From positions 1 through 51,298 of the forward strand of contig NZ_FCNX02000026.1 of NCBI RefSeq assembly GCF_001544835.2: DNA of 51,298 bases, read 5' to 3'. Within the stretch, counting starts at the first letter, position 1; each line of letters begins with the position of its first letter. Both the position numbers and the translations under genes were made by a program. Under the pieces are notes generated by a model that saw only the letters and a program-made list of their open reading frames with translations, made no database searches and was not told the DNA's origin. This document shows, piece by piece, positions 7,770 through 15,733 of the stretch. The DNA comes from Caballeronia fortuita (GTDB taxonomy: Bacteria; Pseudomonadota; Gammaproteobacteria; Burkholderiales; Burkholderiaceae).

Positions 7770-8465
7770 ATGGCGCAATTCCACATCGCTCCCAGCATCC
7801 TGTCCGCCGACTTTTCCCGCCTCGGCGAGGAAGTCCGCAACGTCGTCGCCGCCGGCGCCGACTGGATCCACTTCGACGTCATGGACAACCACTACGTTCC
7901 GAATCTGACGATCGGGCCGTTGGTGTGCGAAGCCATCCGCCCGCACGTGGACGTTCCCATCGACGTGCATCTGATGGTGCGTCCCGTCGACCGCATCGTG
8001 CCCGATTTCGCGAAGGCCGGCGCCAATACGATCAGTTTTCATCCGGAAGGTTCGGATCATATCGATCGCACGTTGTCGCTCATCCGCGATCACGGCTGCA
8101 AGGCGGGACTCGTGTTCAATCCCGCGACATCGCTTAATTATCTCGATCACGTGATGGACAAGGTCGATCTCGTGCTCATCATGTCGGTGAATCCCGGGTT
8201 CGGTGGACAGTCGTTCATTCCCGAGGCGCTCAACAAGCTGCGCGAGGCGCGCGCGCGCATCGACGCGTACCGCGATCGCACGGGCCGCGAGATTCATCTC
8301 GAGGTCGATGGCGGCGTCAAGGTCGATAACATCGCGGAAATCGCGGCGGCCGGCGCGGATTCGTTCGTCGCGGGATCGGCGATCTTCGGCAAGCACGACT
8401 ACAAGGCAGTGATCGACGCGATGCGCGCCGAACTGGCGAAAGTCGAATCGGGAGCGCAAGCATGA
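7770..8465 (+). CDS. rpe: Ribulose-phosphate 3-epimerase
   Basis: 231-aa TIM-barrel enzyme interconverting ribulose-5-phosphate and xylulose-5-phosphate in the pentose phosphate pathway. Metal and catalytic residues are visible: H34 and D36 in IHFDVMD, H67 in DVHLM and D180 in LEVDGGVKVDN. SVNPGFGGQSF is the phosphate-binding loop region. The ATG at 7770 begins the conserved AQFHIAPSILSADF; an upstream ATG at 7740 would add ten unconserved residues and lies next to a possible -10 (TAAAAT, 7733-7738). Overlaps gph by 4 bp, so the two are translationally coupled. Confidence 0.94.
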   Translation: MAQFHIAPSILSADFSRLGEEVRNVVAAGADWIHFDVMDNHYVPNLTIGPLVCEAIRPHVDVPIDVHLMVRPVDRIVPDFAKAGANTISFHPEGSDHIDRTLSLIRDHGCKAGLVFNPATSLNYLDHVMDKVDLVLIMSVNPGFGGQSFIPEALNKLREARARIDAYRDRTGREIHLEVDGGVKVDNIAEIAAAGADSFVAGSAIFGKHDYKAVIDAMRAELAKVESGAQA

Positions 8466-9202
8466 GCGAGATCGCAGCGACGCCGGCGCCTTTCGTGAAT
8501 CGTCCGATCCGCGCGGCGATCATCGATCTCGACGGCACGATGGTCGACACCGCCGACGATTTCGTCGCCGCACTGAACGCCATGCTCGCGCGCATTCCGC
8601 TCGAGCCACCGGTCACGCGCGAAGAAGTCACGGGTTACGTTGGCAAGGGTTCGGAAAATCTGATTCGCAGCGTACTCGCCGTGCGGCTGTCGCCGTCGCA
8701 AGCGGCCGCGCAATTCGACGACGCGCTGGCGATCTACCAGAGCGAATACGCGAAGGTCAACGGCAAGCATTCCACGCTCTTTCCGGACGTGAAGGAAGGC
8801 CTCGAAGCGATGCGCGAAAGCGGCGTCGCGCTCGCGTGCGTGACGAACAAGCCGCATCGGTTCGCCGTGGAGCTACTCACGCACTTCGGCATCGCAGACT
8901 ACTTCAAGGTGATTCTCGGCGGCGACTCGCTGCCCGCGAAGAAGCCCGACCCGCTGCCGATGCTCACCGCGTGCGAACGGCTGGACGTCCTGCCGCGCGA
9001 GACCGTGGCGGTCGGCGACTCGGAAAACGATGCGCTCGCGGGGCGTGCGGCAGGCCTCGCAACCTTGACCGTTCCGTACGGTTACAACCATGGGAAGCCT
9101 GTACGGTCCGTGAAATCGGATGGTATAGTTTCCTCGCTGCGCACCGCAGCATCGGCGATTGCCGCCACATTGGCGCCGCCGGACACCACACTGACTGAAT
9201 AA
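8462..9202 (+). CDS. gph: Phosphoglycolate phosphatase
   Basis: 246-aa HAD-superfamily phosphatase that removes phosphate from 2-phosphoglycolate. Motif I IDLDGTMVDT has nucleophile D22 and acid D24; CVTNKP is motif II, the Lys in KKPDPLP is motif III and VGDSENDALAGRAAG is motif IV. The start overlaps the rpe stop (ATGA). The gene lies directly upstream of the trp leader, and its 3' end contains a plausible promoter for the trp operon, an arrangement common in Burkholderia. Confidence 0.9.
   Translation: MSEIAATPAPFVNRPIRAAIIDLDGTMVDTADDFVAALNAMLARIPLEPPVTREEVTGYVGKGSENLIRSVLAVRLSPSQAAAQFDDALAIYQSEYAKVNGKHSTLFPDVKEGLEAMRESGVALACVTNKPHRFAVELLTHFGIADYFKVILGGDSLPAKKPDPLPMLTACERLDVLPRETVAVGDSENDALAGRAAGLATLTVPYGYNHGKPVRSVKSDGIVSSLRTAASAIAATLAPPDTTLTE
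9121..9129 (+). promoter_or_regulatory. Candidate trp operon promoter (extended -10) inside gph
   Basis: TGGTATAGT matches the extended -10 pattern TGN-TATAAT and lies in the 3' end of gph, about 85 bp before the trp leader-peptide ATG. No convincing -35 is visible at 17 bp, as is common for extended -10 promoters. The assignment is an inference from position. Confidence 0.4.
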
Positions 9203-9214
9203 GCCCATCCATTC

Positions 9215-9289
9215 ATGTTTCTCAACAGAAAACGGAGTCTGAGCAGCATCGACCGGGGAGCCTGGCCCTGGCGTCGCTGGTCGCGCTAA
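9215..9289 (+). CDS. trpL: trp operon leader peptide
   Basis: 24-aa open frame ending in RGAWPWRRWSR, with three Trp codons in six (9263-9265, 9269-9271, 9278-9280). It lies immediately upstream of an intrinsic terminator and 277 bp before trpE. Three Trp in 24 residues, just before the stop and a hairpin, is the pattern of ribosome-mediated transcription attenuation. The ribosome site is weak (AAG at 9201-9203), so translation is inferred from composition and position. Confidence 0.78.
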   Translation: MFLNRKRSLSSIDRGAWPWRRWSR

Positions 9290-9306
9290 CCTCGCCCGAG
9301 GTGCGC
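9283..9306 (+). promoter_or_regulatory. Candidate antiterminator hairpin of the trp attenuator
   Basis: GCGC (9283-9286) can pair with GCGC (9303-9306), and CCTC (9290-9293) with GAGG (9298-9301). The 3' arm overlaps the first two bases of the terminator stem. The fold begins just after the Trp codons, where a stalled ribosome would leave it free. Needs energy calculation to confirm mutual exclusion. Confidence 0.45.
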
Positions 9307-9347
9307 TGAAGCCATCATGTGTGATCGCGCTTCAGCATCCGTTTTTT
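9305..9347 (+). terminator. trp attenuator terminator
   Basis: GCTGAAGC (9305-9312) pairs with GCTTCAGC (9329-9336). The loop can close further through ATCA/TGAT, and six T's follow at 9342-9347. It sits between the leader-peptide stop and trpE, so it must be read through for trpE expression. Confidence 0.8.
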
Positions 9348-9566
9348 GTTTCGCTGCCGTTCCCGCGCCGTTCCTGTTGAATCGCCGTATATCGAGCCTC
9401 GCTCACGCACGCGTCGTGTAGTGCCGCGAGTCGTCCTGTCCGCTTCTGCAGATCGAAGCGGCGGGGCCGTCGTATGCGATCATCACGGGATTCGACCGAC
9501 CGCAGCGCCCTGCACTCCCCGACGCCGCGCCAACCTTCGAAGCGCGCGTCGCTCAAGGATCGCAAC

Positions 9567-11063
9567 ATGACCGAACTCGAATTCCAATCGCTGGCGAACG
9601 AAGGCTTCAACCGCATTCCGCTCATCGCCGAAGCCCTCGCCGACCTCGAAACTCCGCTCTCGCTCTATCTCAAGCTCGCGCAGACCGAGCGCAACGGCGC
9701 CAACTCGTTCCTGCTGGAATCCGTCGTCGGCGGCGAACGCTTCGGGCGTTACTCGTTCATCGGGCTGCCGGCGCGCACGATCGTCAGCGTGCAGAACGGC
9801 AAGACGCAAGTCGTGACCGACGGCAACGTCGTCGAAACGGACGAAGGCGATCCGCTTGCGTTCATCGAGCGATATCAGAAGCGCTTCAAAGTGGCGACGC
9901 GCCCCGGCCTGCCGCGTTTCTGCGGCGGTCTCGCGGGTTACTTCGGCTATGACGCGGTGCGCTACATCGAAAAGAAGCTCGCGCACAGCGCGCCGCCCGA
10001 CGATCTCAATTTGCCCGATATTCAACTGCTGCTGACCGAAGAAGTCGCGGTCATCGACAACCTCGCGGGCAAGCTCTACCTCATCGTCTACGCTGATCCG
10101 ACGAAGCCCGAAGCGTACGCAAAGGCGAAGCATCGTCTGCGCGAACTGCGCGCGCGTCTGCGCGTGACGGTTCAGCCGCCGGTGACGTCGGCGAGCGTGC
10201 GCACCGAAACATTCCGCGAGTTCAAGAAGGACGACTATCTGAACGCCGTGCGCAAGGCGAAGGAATACATCGCGGCGGGCGAGCTGATGCAGGTGCAGGT
10301 CGGCCAGCGGCTCGTCAAGCCGTTCCGCGACAACCCGCTCTCGCTGTATCGCGCGCTGCGTTCGCTGAATCCGTCGCCGTACATGTATTACTACAACTTC
10401 GGCGGCGACGTGCATGTGGTCGGCGCGTCGCCGGAAATTCTCGTGCGTCAGGAGAAGCGCGCCGACGATCGCATCGTGACGATCCGTCCGCTCGCCGGCA
10501 CGCGTCCGCGCGGCAATACGCCCGAGCGCGATGCCGAACTCGCCACCGAACTGCTGAACGATCCGAAAGAAGTCGCCGAGCACGTGATGCTGATCGATCT
10601 CGCCCGCAACGACGTGGGCCGCATCGCGAAGACGGGTTCGGTCGCGGTGACGGACAAGCTGATCATTGAAAAATATTCGCACGTGCAGCACATCGTCAGT
10701 TCGGTCGAAGGCAAGCTCAAGGAAGACATGAACAACTTCGACGTGCTGCGCGCCACGTTCCCCGCCGGCACGCTGTCCGGCGCGCCGAAAGTCCGCGCGA
10801 TGGAACTCATCGACGAACTGGAGCCGATCAAGCGCGGGCTGTACGGCGGCGCCGTCGGTTATCTGTCGTTCAGCGGCGAAATGGATCTGGCCATCGCGAT
10901 CCGCACCGGCCTGATTCACAAAGGCAATCTCTACGTTCAGGCGGCTGCGGGCGTCGTCGCCGATTCCGTGCCCGAATCCGAATGGCAGGAAACGGAGAAC
11001 AAGGCGCGCGCCGTGTTGCGCGCCGCCGAGCAAGTGCAAGACGGCCTCGACAGCGACTTCTGA
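9567..11063 (+). CDS. trpE: Anthranilate synthase component I
   Basis: 498-aa chorismate-using subunit that makes anthranilate with ammonia or with glutamine-derived ammonia from TrpG. The N-terminal LLES motif (49-52) forms the Trp feedback site; IRPLAGTRPRG and the C-terminal chorismate-binding core (AGTLSGAPKVRAMELID, GGAVGYLSFSGEMD) are complete. The frame is open to 9474, but the ATG at 9567 (after CAAGGAT) matches the family N-terminus. First structural gene behind the attenuator; 12 bp from trpG. Confidence 0.96.
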   Translation: MTELEFQSLANEGFNRIPLIAEALADLETPLSLYLKLAQTERNGANSFLLESVVGGERFGRYSFIGLPARTIVSVQNGKTQVVTDGNVVETDEGDPLAFIERYQKRFKVATRPGLPRFCGGLAGYFGYDAVRYIEKKLAHSAPPDDLNLPDIQLLLTEEVAVIDNLAGKLYLIVYADPTKPEAYAKAKHRLRELRARLRVTVQPPVTSASVRTETFREFKKDDYLNAVRKAKEYIAAGELMQVQVGQRLVKPFRDNPLSLYRALRSLNPSPYMYYYNFGGDVHVVGASPEILVRQEKRADDRIVTIRPLAGTRPRGNTPERDAELATELLNDPKEVAEHVMLIDLARNDVGRIAKTGSVAVTDKLIIEKYSHVQHIVSSVEGKLKEDMNNFDVLRATFPAGTLSGAPKVRAMELIDELEPIKRGLYGGAVGYLSFSGEMDLAIAIRTGLIHKGNLYVQAAAGVVADSVPESEWQETENKARAVLRAAEQVQDGLDSDF

Positions 11064-11075
11064 GGAGACAAGACC

Positions 11076-11660
11076 ATGCTGCTGATGATCGACAATTACG
11101 ATTCCTTCACCTACAACCTGGTCCAGTACTTCGGCGAACTCGGCGAGGACGTGCGCACCTATCGCAACGACGAAATCACGCTCGACGAAATCGCGAAGCT
11201 CAATCCCGAGCGCATCTGTCTTTCGCCGGGACCGAGCAATCCGCAACACGCAGGCATCACGCTCGACGTGCTGCGCGAGTTTTCCGGCAAGCTGCCGATT
11301 CTCGGCGTCTGTCTTGGCCATCAGGCGATTGGCGAAGCCTTCGGCGGACGTGTCGTGCGCGCGCAGACCATCATGCACGGCAAAGTCAGTCAGATCGAGA
11401 CAGACTGCAAAGGCGTGTTCTCCGATCTCCCCAAACACTTCAACGTGACGCGCTATCACTCGCTGGCAATTGAACGCGAGTCTTTGCCCGACTGTCTCGA
11501 AGTGTCCGCATGGACGCCTGACGGTGAAATCATGGGTGTTCGTCACCGTGAACTGGAAGTGGAAGGCGTGCAGTTCCATCCGGAATCGATTCTTTCCGAG
11601 CACGGCCACGCGCTGCTCGAAAACTTCGTGAAAAACTCTTCGACCGGAAAGCGGGCCTGA
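11076..11660 (+). CDS. trpG: Anthranilate synthase component II (glutamine amidotransferase)
   Basis: 194-aa class I glutamine amidotransferase supplying ammonia to TrpE. The catalytic triad is visible: C79 in GVCLGHQAIG, and H168 and E170 in VQFHPESIL; the oxyanion loop is LSPGPSNP. It may also serve para-aminobenzoate synthesis, as in some bacteria; this cannot be decided from sequence. Preceded by GAGGAG and only 4 bp from trpD. Confidence 0.95.
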   Translation: MLLMIDNYDSFTYNLVQYFGELGEDVRTYRNDEITLDEIAKLNPERICLSPGPSNPQHAGITLDVLREFSGKLPILGVCLGHQAIGEAFGGRVVRAQTIMHGKVSQIETDCKGVFSDLPKHFNVTRYHSLAIERESLPDCLEVSAWTPDGEIMGVRHRELEVEGVQFHPESILSEHGHALLENFVKNSSTGKRA

Positions 11661-11664
11661 CGAT

Positions 11665-12699
11665 ATGACCATCACGGCACAAGAAGCGCTGCAACGCACG
11701 ATCGAGCATCGCGAAATCTTTCACGACGAAATGCTGCATCTGATGCGCCAGATCATGCGCGGCGAGATGTCGCCCGTCATGGCTGCCGCGATCATCACCG
11801 GCTTGCGCGTGAAGAAGGAAACCATCGGCGAAATCGCGGCGGCCGCGACGGTCATGCGCGAGTTCGCGAATCACGTCGAAGTGGCGGACAACTCGAATTT
11901 CGTCGATATCGTCGGCACGGGCGGCGACGGCTCGCACACGTTCAACATCTCCACGGCGTCGATGTTCGTCGCGGCGGCGGCGGGCGCGAAGGTCGCGAAG
12001 CACGGCAATCGCGGCGTGTCGAGCAAATCGGGCAGCGCGGACGTGCTCGAAGCGCTCGGCGTGAACATCGATCTGACACCGGAACAAGTGGCCGCTTCCA
12101 TTGCCGAAACGGGCATGGGCTTCATGTTCGCGCCGAACCATCATCCGGCGATGAAGAACATCGCGCCCGTGCGCCGCGAACTCGGCGTGCGGACCATCTT
12201 CAACATTCTCGGGCCGCTGACCAATCCGGCGAGCGCGCCGAATCAGCTTCAGGGTGTATTTCACGAAGACCTCGTCGGCATTCAGGTGCGCGTGATGCAG
12301 CGTCTCGGCGCGAAGCACGTGCTCGTCGTCTACGGCAAGGACGGCATGGACGAAGTGTCGCTCGGCGCGGCGACGCGCGTCGGCGAACTGAAGAACGGCG
12401 AAGTGACCGAGTACGAGATCCATCCGGAGGACTTCGGCCTTCAGATGGTGTCGAACCGCTCGCTGAAGGTGCAGGACGCGCAGGAATCGAAGGCGATGCT
12501 GCTCGGCGCGCTGAACAACAAGGCGGGCGTCGCGCGCGAGATCGTCACATTGAACGCGGGAACGGCGCTCTATGCTGCGGATATCGTCGATTCGATCGAC
12601 GCGGGCATGGCCGCCGCGCGCGAAGCGATCGAAAGCGGCGCGGCGCGCGAGAAGATCGAGACGCTCGTGAAGTTCACGCAGCAATTCGCGAAGAAATAA
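11665..12699 (+). CDS. trpD: Anthranilate phosphoribosyltransferase
   Basis: 344-aa enzyme transferring phosphoribosyl from PRPP to anthranilate. The PRPP-binding GTGGDG loop is at 84-89, followed by NIST, KHGNRGVSSKSGSADVLEALG and a metal site near DGMDE. The length is normal, and TrpD is not fused to TrpG, unlike in E. coli. Third gene of trpEGDC, 12 bp before trpC. Confidence 0.96.
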   Translation: MTITAQEALQRTIEHREIFHDEMLHLMRQIMRGEMSPVMAAAIITGLRVKKETIGEIAAAATVMREFANHVEVADNSNFVDIVGTGGDGSHTFNISTASMFVAAAAGAKVAKHGNRGVSSKSGSADVLEALGVNIDLTPEQVAASIAETGMGFMFAPNHHPAMKNIAPVRRELGVRTIFNILGPLTNPASAPNQLQGVFHEDLVGIQVRVMQRLGAKHVLVVYGKDGMDEVSLGAATRVGELKNGEVTEYEIHPEDFGLQMVSNRSLKVQDAQESKAMLLGALNNKAGVAREIVTLNAGTALYAADIVDSIDAGMAAAREAIESGAAREKIETLVKFTQQFAKK

Positions 12700-12711
12700 C
12701 GGAAGCCAATC

Positions 12712-13497
12712 ATGAGTGACATTCTGGATCGCATCATCGCGGTGAAGCGCGAAGAGGTTCGCGCCGCCGAACAAAGCGCGCCGCTCGAAGAGTTGAAGCT
12801 CGAAGCGAGCGCGCGCGATTTGCGCGATTTTGTCGGCGCGTTGCGCGCGAAGCACGCCGAGGGCAAGGCAGCCGTGATTGCCGAAGTGAAGAAGGCGAGT
12901 CCGTCCAAAGGCGTGTTGCGCGAGAACTTCGTGCCCGCCGAGATTGCACGCTCGTACGAGAAAGGCGGCGCCGCGTGCCTTTCCGTGCTGACCGACGTGC
13001 AGTTCTTCAAAGGCAGCGTCGCGTATCTGGAGGAGGCGCGCGCCGCGTGCAGCCTGCCGGTTCTGCGCAAGGACTTCATCGTCGATCCTTATCAGATCAT
13101 GGAAGCGCGCGCGATGGGCGCGGACTGCATCCTGCTGATCGCCGCCGCGCTCGAACTTTCGCAGATGCAGGATCTCGAAGCGTACGCGCATTCGCTCGGG
13201 CTCGCGGTGCTGGTCGAAGTGCACGATGCCGACGAACTGCGCGACGCGCTCACGCTGAAAACGCCGCTCATCGGCATCAACAACCGCAATCTGCGCACGT
13301 TCGAGACGACGATCGACACGACCATCGGCATGCTCGAACAAGTGCCGGACGACCGTATCGTCGTGACGGAATCCGGCATTCTGTCGCGCGTCGATGTCGA
13401 CCGGCTGCGCGCGATGCGCGTGCATACGTTCCTCGTCGGCGAAGCGTTCATGCGCGCCGACGATCCGGGCGCGGAACTCGCGCGCATGTTTTTCTGA
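12712..13497 (+). CDS. trpC: Indole-3-glycerol phosphate synthase
   Basis: 261-aa TIM-barrel enzyme forming indole-3-glycerol phosphate from CdRP. The catalytic region IAEVKKASPSKG (57-68), later ITLKTPLIGINNRNL-type strand and the phosphate-binding C-terminus VGEAFMRADDPG are present. It is a single-function protein, not fused to TrpF; trpF and trpBA must lie elsewhere, as is usual in Burkholderia. 19 bp before the CYTH gene. Confidence 0.95.
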   Translation: MSDILDRIIAVKREEVRAAEQSAPLEELKLEASARDLRDFVGALRAKHAEGKAAVIAEVKKASPSKGVLRENFVPAEIARSYEKGGAACLSVLTDVQFFKGSVAYLEEARAACSLPVLRKDFIVDPYQIMEARAMGADCILLIAAALELSQMQDLEAYAHSLGLAVLVEVHDADELRDALTLKTPLIGINNRNLRTFETTIDTTIGMLEQVPDDRIVVTESGILSRVDVDRLRAMRVHTFLVGEAFMRADDPGAELARMFF

Positions 13498-13516
13498 TTT
13501 CATCGACAGGAATCGC

Positions 13517-14164
13517 ATGGGCATCGAACGGGAACTGAAACTCTCGCTCGCGCCGTCGCAGCACGACGACGTCGCGCGCTTTTTCGACGAACGCACCGGC
13601 GCGGGCAAGCCGATCGCGCTTGCCAACGTCTACTTCGACACGCCCGACTGCGCGCTCGCGAAGGCGAAGGCCGCGCTGCGCCTGCGCCGCACGCCTGAGC
13701 AATGGCTGCAGACGTTCAAGACGCTCGGCAAGTCGGTCGCGGGTTTGAGCAATCGGCACGAGTGGGAATTGCCTGTGCAAGGCGATGCGCTCGAAATCGA
13801 CGCGCTCATCGCCGCCTGCGACAACGACGTCGCGCGTGACGCGCTGGAACGCGCGGCGCCCGACCTCATCGCGCTATTCAAGACCGACTTCAGGCGCATC
13901 GTGTGGGACATCGAGCGCGAAGGATCGCATATCGAAGTCGCGCTCGATCACGGCAAGATCACCGCCGAAGTCGACGGTGAAACGCGCCGCGCCGACATCA
14001 GCGAGTTGGAACTGGAACTGAAGTCCGGCGAGGAGAGCGCGCTTTCGATGCTCGCGGCGGAATTGCGCGGCGCGTTTCCCGAGATCGTTCCAGAAGATCA
14101 AAGCAAGGCTCAGCGCGGCTATCTGCTGCGCGAGCCGCGCGAAGGCAAGAACCGCAACGCATGA
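13517..14164 (+). CDS. CYTH-domain protein (triphosphate tunnel metalloenzyme)
   Basis: 215-aa CYTH protein starting MGIERELKLSL, whose ExExK signature (E4, E6, K8) defines the triphosphate tunnel metalloenzymes. Later charged strands include RLRRTPEQWLQTFK, ELPVQGDALEID and SELELELKSGE. Bacterial members usually hydrolyse inorganic triphosphate (YgiF-like), though the native substrate is uncertain. There is no C-terminal CHAD domain. It is 19 bp after trpC and overlaps ung by 4 bp, so it appears to be expressed as a tail of the trp transcript. Confidence 0.85.
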   Translation: MGIERELKLSLAPSQHDDVARFFDERTGAGKPIALANVYFDTPDCALAKAKAALRLRRTPEQWLQTFKTLGKSVAGLSNRHEWELPVQGDALEIDALIAACDNDVARDALERAAPDLIALFKTDFRRIVWDIEREGSHIEVALDHGKITAEVDGETRRADISELELELKSGEESALSMLAAELRGAFPEIVPEDQSKAQRGYLLREPREGKNRNA

Positions 14165-14943
14165 ACCAGCAGCCGTCTCTATTCGCCGATAGCGAAGCCG
14201 CGAACGCGCTGTCGGCGTTCACGACGCTCGAAAGTCAATTCGACGCGCTGCCCGCCGACTGGCGCCGTCATCTGAAGCCGTTCATCGACAGCAAGCACTA
14301 CGCGGCGCTGTGCGCGTTCGTCGATGCCGAGCGCGCCGCCGGCAAGACCGTCTATCCCGCCGATGTCTTCCGTGCGCTGCGCCTGACGAGCCCCGCCGAC
14401 GTTAAAGTCGTGATCCTCGGACAAGACCCGTATCACGGCGAGGACAAGGGCGCGCCGCAAGCCCACGGCCTCGCGTTTTCGGTGCCCGCGCCCGTGCGCC
14501 CGCCGCCGTCCTTGCGCAACATCTTCAAGGAGATTCACGCGAGCCTCGGTTTTCCCGCGCCTGCGCACGGCTGTCTCGATTCCTGGGCGAAGCAGGGCGT
14601 GCTGCTGCTGAACACGTCGCTGACCGTCGAGCGCGATAAAGCCGGAAGCCACGCGAAACGCGGCTGGGAGCAATGCACGGACACGCTGATCCACGAAATG
14701 GCGCAGCGTCACGACGGGCTGGTATTCATGCTGTGGGGCTCGCATGCGCAGGCAAAACGCGGTTTGATCGAAGGCACCGGGAAGGCGCATTGCGTGCTGG
14801 AGGCGGCACATCCGTCGCCGTTGTCGGCTTATCGCGGATTCTTCGGCTGCGGACACTTCGCGCTCGCCAACGACTATCTGACCAAGCATGGGCGCGAGCC
14901 GATCGACTGGCGTCTGCCCGCCACGCCCGAATTGCTCGCCTGA
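14161..14943 (+). CDS. ung: Uracil-DNA glycosylase (family 1)
   Basis: 260-aa base-excision repair enzyme removing uracil from DNA. GQDPYHG (87-93) has the water-activating D89, SLRNIFKE is the DNA-binding loop region, and HPSPLSAYRGFFG (217-229) has the catalytic H217. Slightly longer than E. coli Ung (229 aa) because of an N-terminal extension. Start overlaps the CYTH stop codon (ATGA). Followed within 5 bp by a strong terminator that ends this long plus-strand series. Confidence 0.96.
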   Translation: MNQQPSLFADSEAANALSAFTTLESQFDALPADWRRHLKPFIDSKHYAALCAFVDAERAAGKTVYPADVFRALRLTSPADVKVVILGQDPYHGEDKGAPQAHGLAFSVPAPVRPPPSLRNIFKEIHASLGFPAPAHGCLDSWAKQGVLLLNTSLTVERDKAGSHAKRGWEQCTDTLIHEMAQRHDGLVFMLWGSHAQAKRGLIEGTGKAHCVLEAAHPSPLSAYRGFFGCGHFALANDYLTKHGREPIDWRLPATPELLA

Positions 14944-14948
14944 AATGC

Positions 14949-14976
14949 AAAAAACCCCGCGTCTGCGGGGTTTTTT
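14949..14976. terminator. Bidirectional intrinsic terminator, ung / azoR
   Basis: CCCCGC (14955-14960) and GCGGGG (14965-14970) enclose a 4-nt loop, flanked by A6 on the left and T6 on the right. It serves ung on the plus strand and azoR on the minus strand. Confidence 0.9.
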
Positions 14977-14993
14977 GCTTGCAACGTGATCAC

Positions 14994-15590
14994 TTACACA
15001 GCGGCGATCGCCTCACGCGCCGACGCCAGCGCCGCGCCCGCCGCTTCCGGTCCCATGTTCAGTCCTTCGGCGTAGATAAAGCTCACGTCGGTCATGCCGA
15101 GGAAGCCGAGGAACGTCTTGAGGAACGGCGTCTGCGAATCGTTCGGCGTGCCTGCGTACTTGCCGCCGCGCGCCGACACCACGTACACCTTCTTGCCCTT
15201 CACGAGACCTTCCGGGCCGTTCGCCGTGTAGCTGAACGTGATGCCGGCTCGCGCGATCCAGTCGAAATAGGTCTTCAATTGCGACGAAATGCCGAAGTTG
15301 TACAGCGGCGCCGCGATCACGACGATGTCCGCAGCCTGCAATTCAGCGATCAGCGCTTCGCTCTTTGCGTTGATCGCGGCTTGTTCCGCGGTGCGCTGAT
15401 CGGCGGGCGTGAAGAACGCGCCGAGCGTCGCGTCGTCGAGATGCGGCAGCGCGTCGCCCAGCAGATTGCGAACGACCACGTTCGCGCCCGGATTGCTTTG
15501 TTGCAGCTTCGCGGTCAGTTCGTCGGCGAGCAACGTCGATTGAGCGCCTTGCGAACGGGCGGCGGAGTTGATTTGCAGAATCGTCGTCAT
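14994..15590 (-). CDS. azoR: FMN-dependent NADH-azoreductase
   Basis: 198-aa flavodoxin-fold quinone/azo reductase. The N-terminal ILQINSAARSQGAQST binds FMN phosphate, APLYNFGISSQLKTYFDWI (94-112) is the family signature, and VSARGGKYAG is the third flavin loop. Likely a two-electron quinone reductase protecting against quinone stress. The frame stays open upstream across the M61 gene, but the ATG at 15590 with GGAAG upstream gives the family length. Terminated by the hairpin shared with ung. Confidence 0.92.
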   Translation of the reverse strand: MTTILQINSAARSQGAQSTLLADELTAKLQQSNPGANVVVRNLLGDALPHLDDATLGAFFTPADQRTAEQAAINAKSEALIAELQAADIVVIAAPLYNFGISSQLKTYFDWIARAGITFSYTANGPEGLVKGKKVYVVSARGGKYAGTPNDSQTPFLKTFLGFLGMTDVSFIYAEGLNMGPEAAGAALASAREAIAAV

Positions 15591-15733
15591 GATGGCTTCC
15601 AGTCTCTGTGAGGTTTCGGGCGCTCGGGGCGTCCGGCTTGGAAGCATTCTTCGTTTTTCGACGTCCGAGAAAAAGCCGTCCGGTCGTGACGGATCGTTGC
15701 ATCGGTAGAACAATCCGCCACGTCTTGCGTCGA

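Noticed and set aside
9483..11699. 738-codon open frame antisense to trpE/trpG
   Set aside because: Arg/His-rich composition typical of antisense frames in GC-rich DNA; covers well-supported genes.
11530..13626. 698-codon frame antisense to trpD/trpC
   Set aside because: Shadow frame over two intact enzymes.
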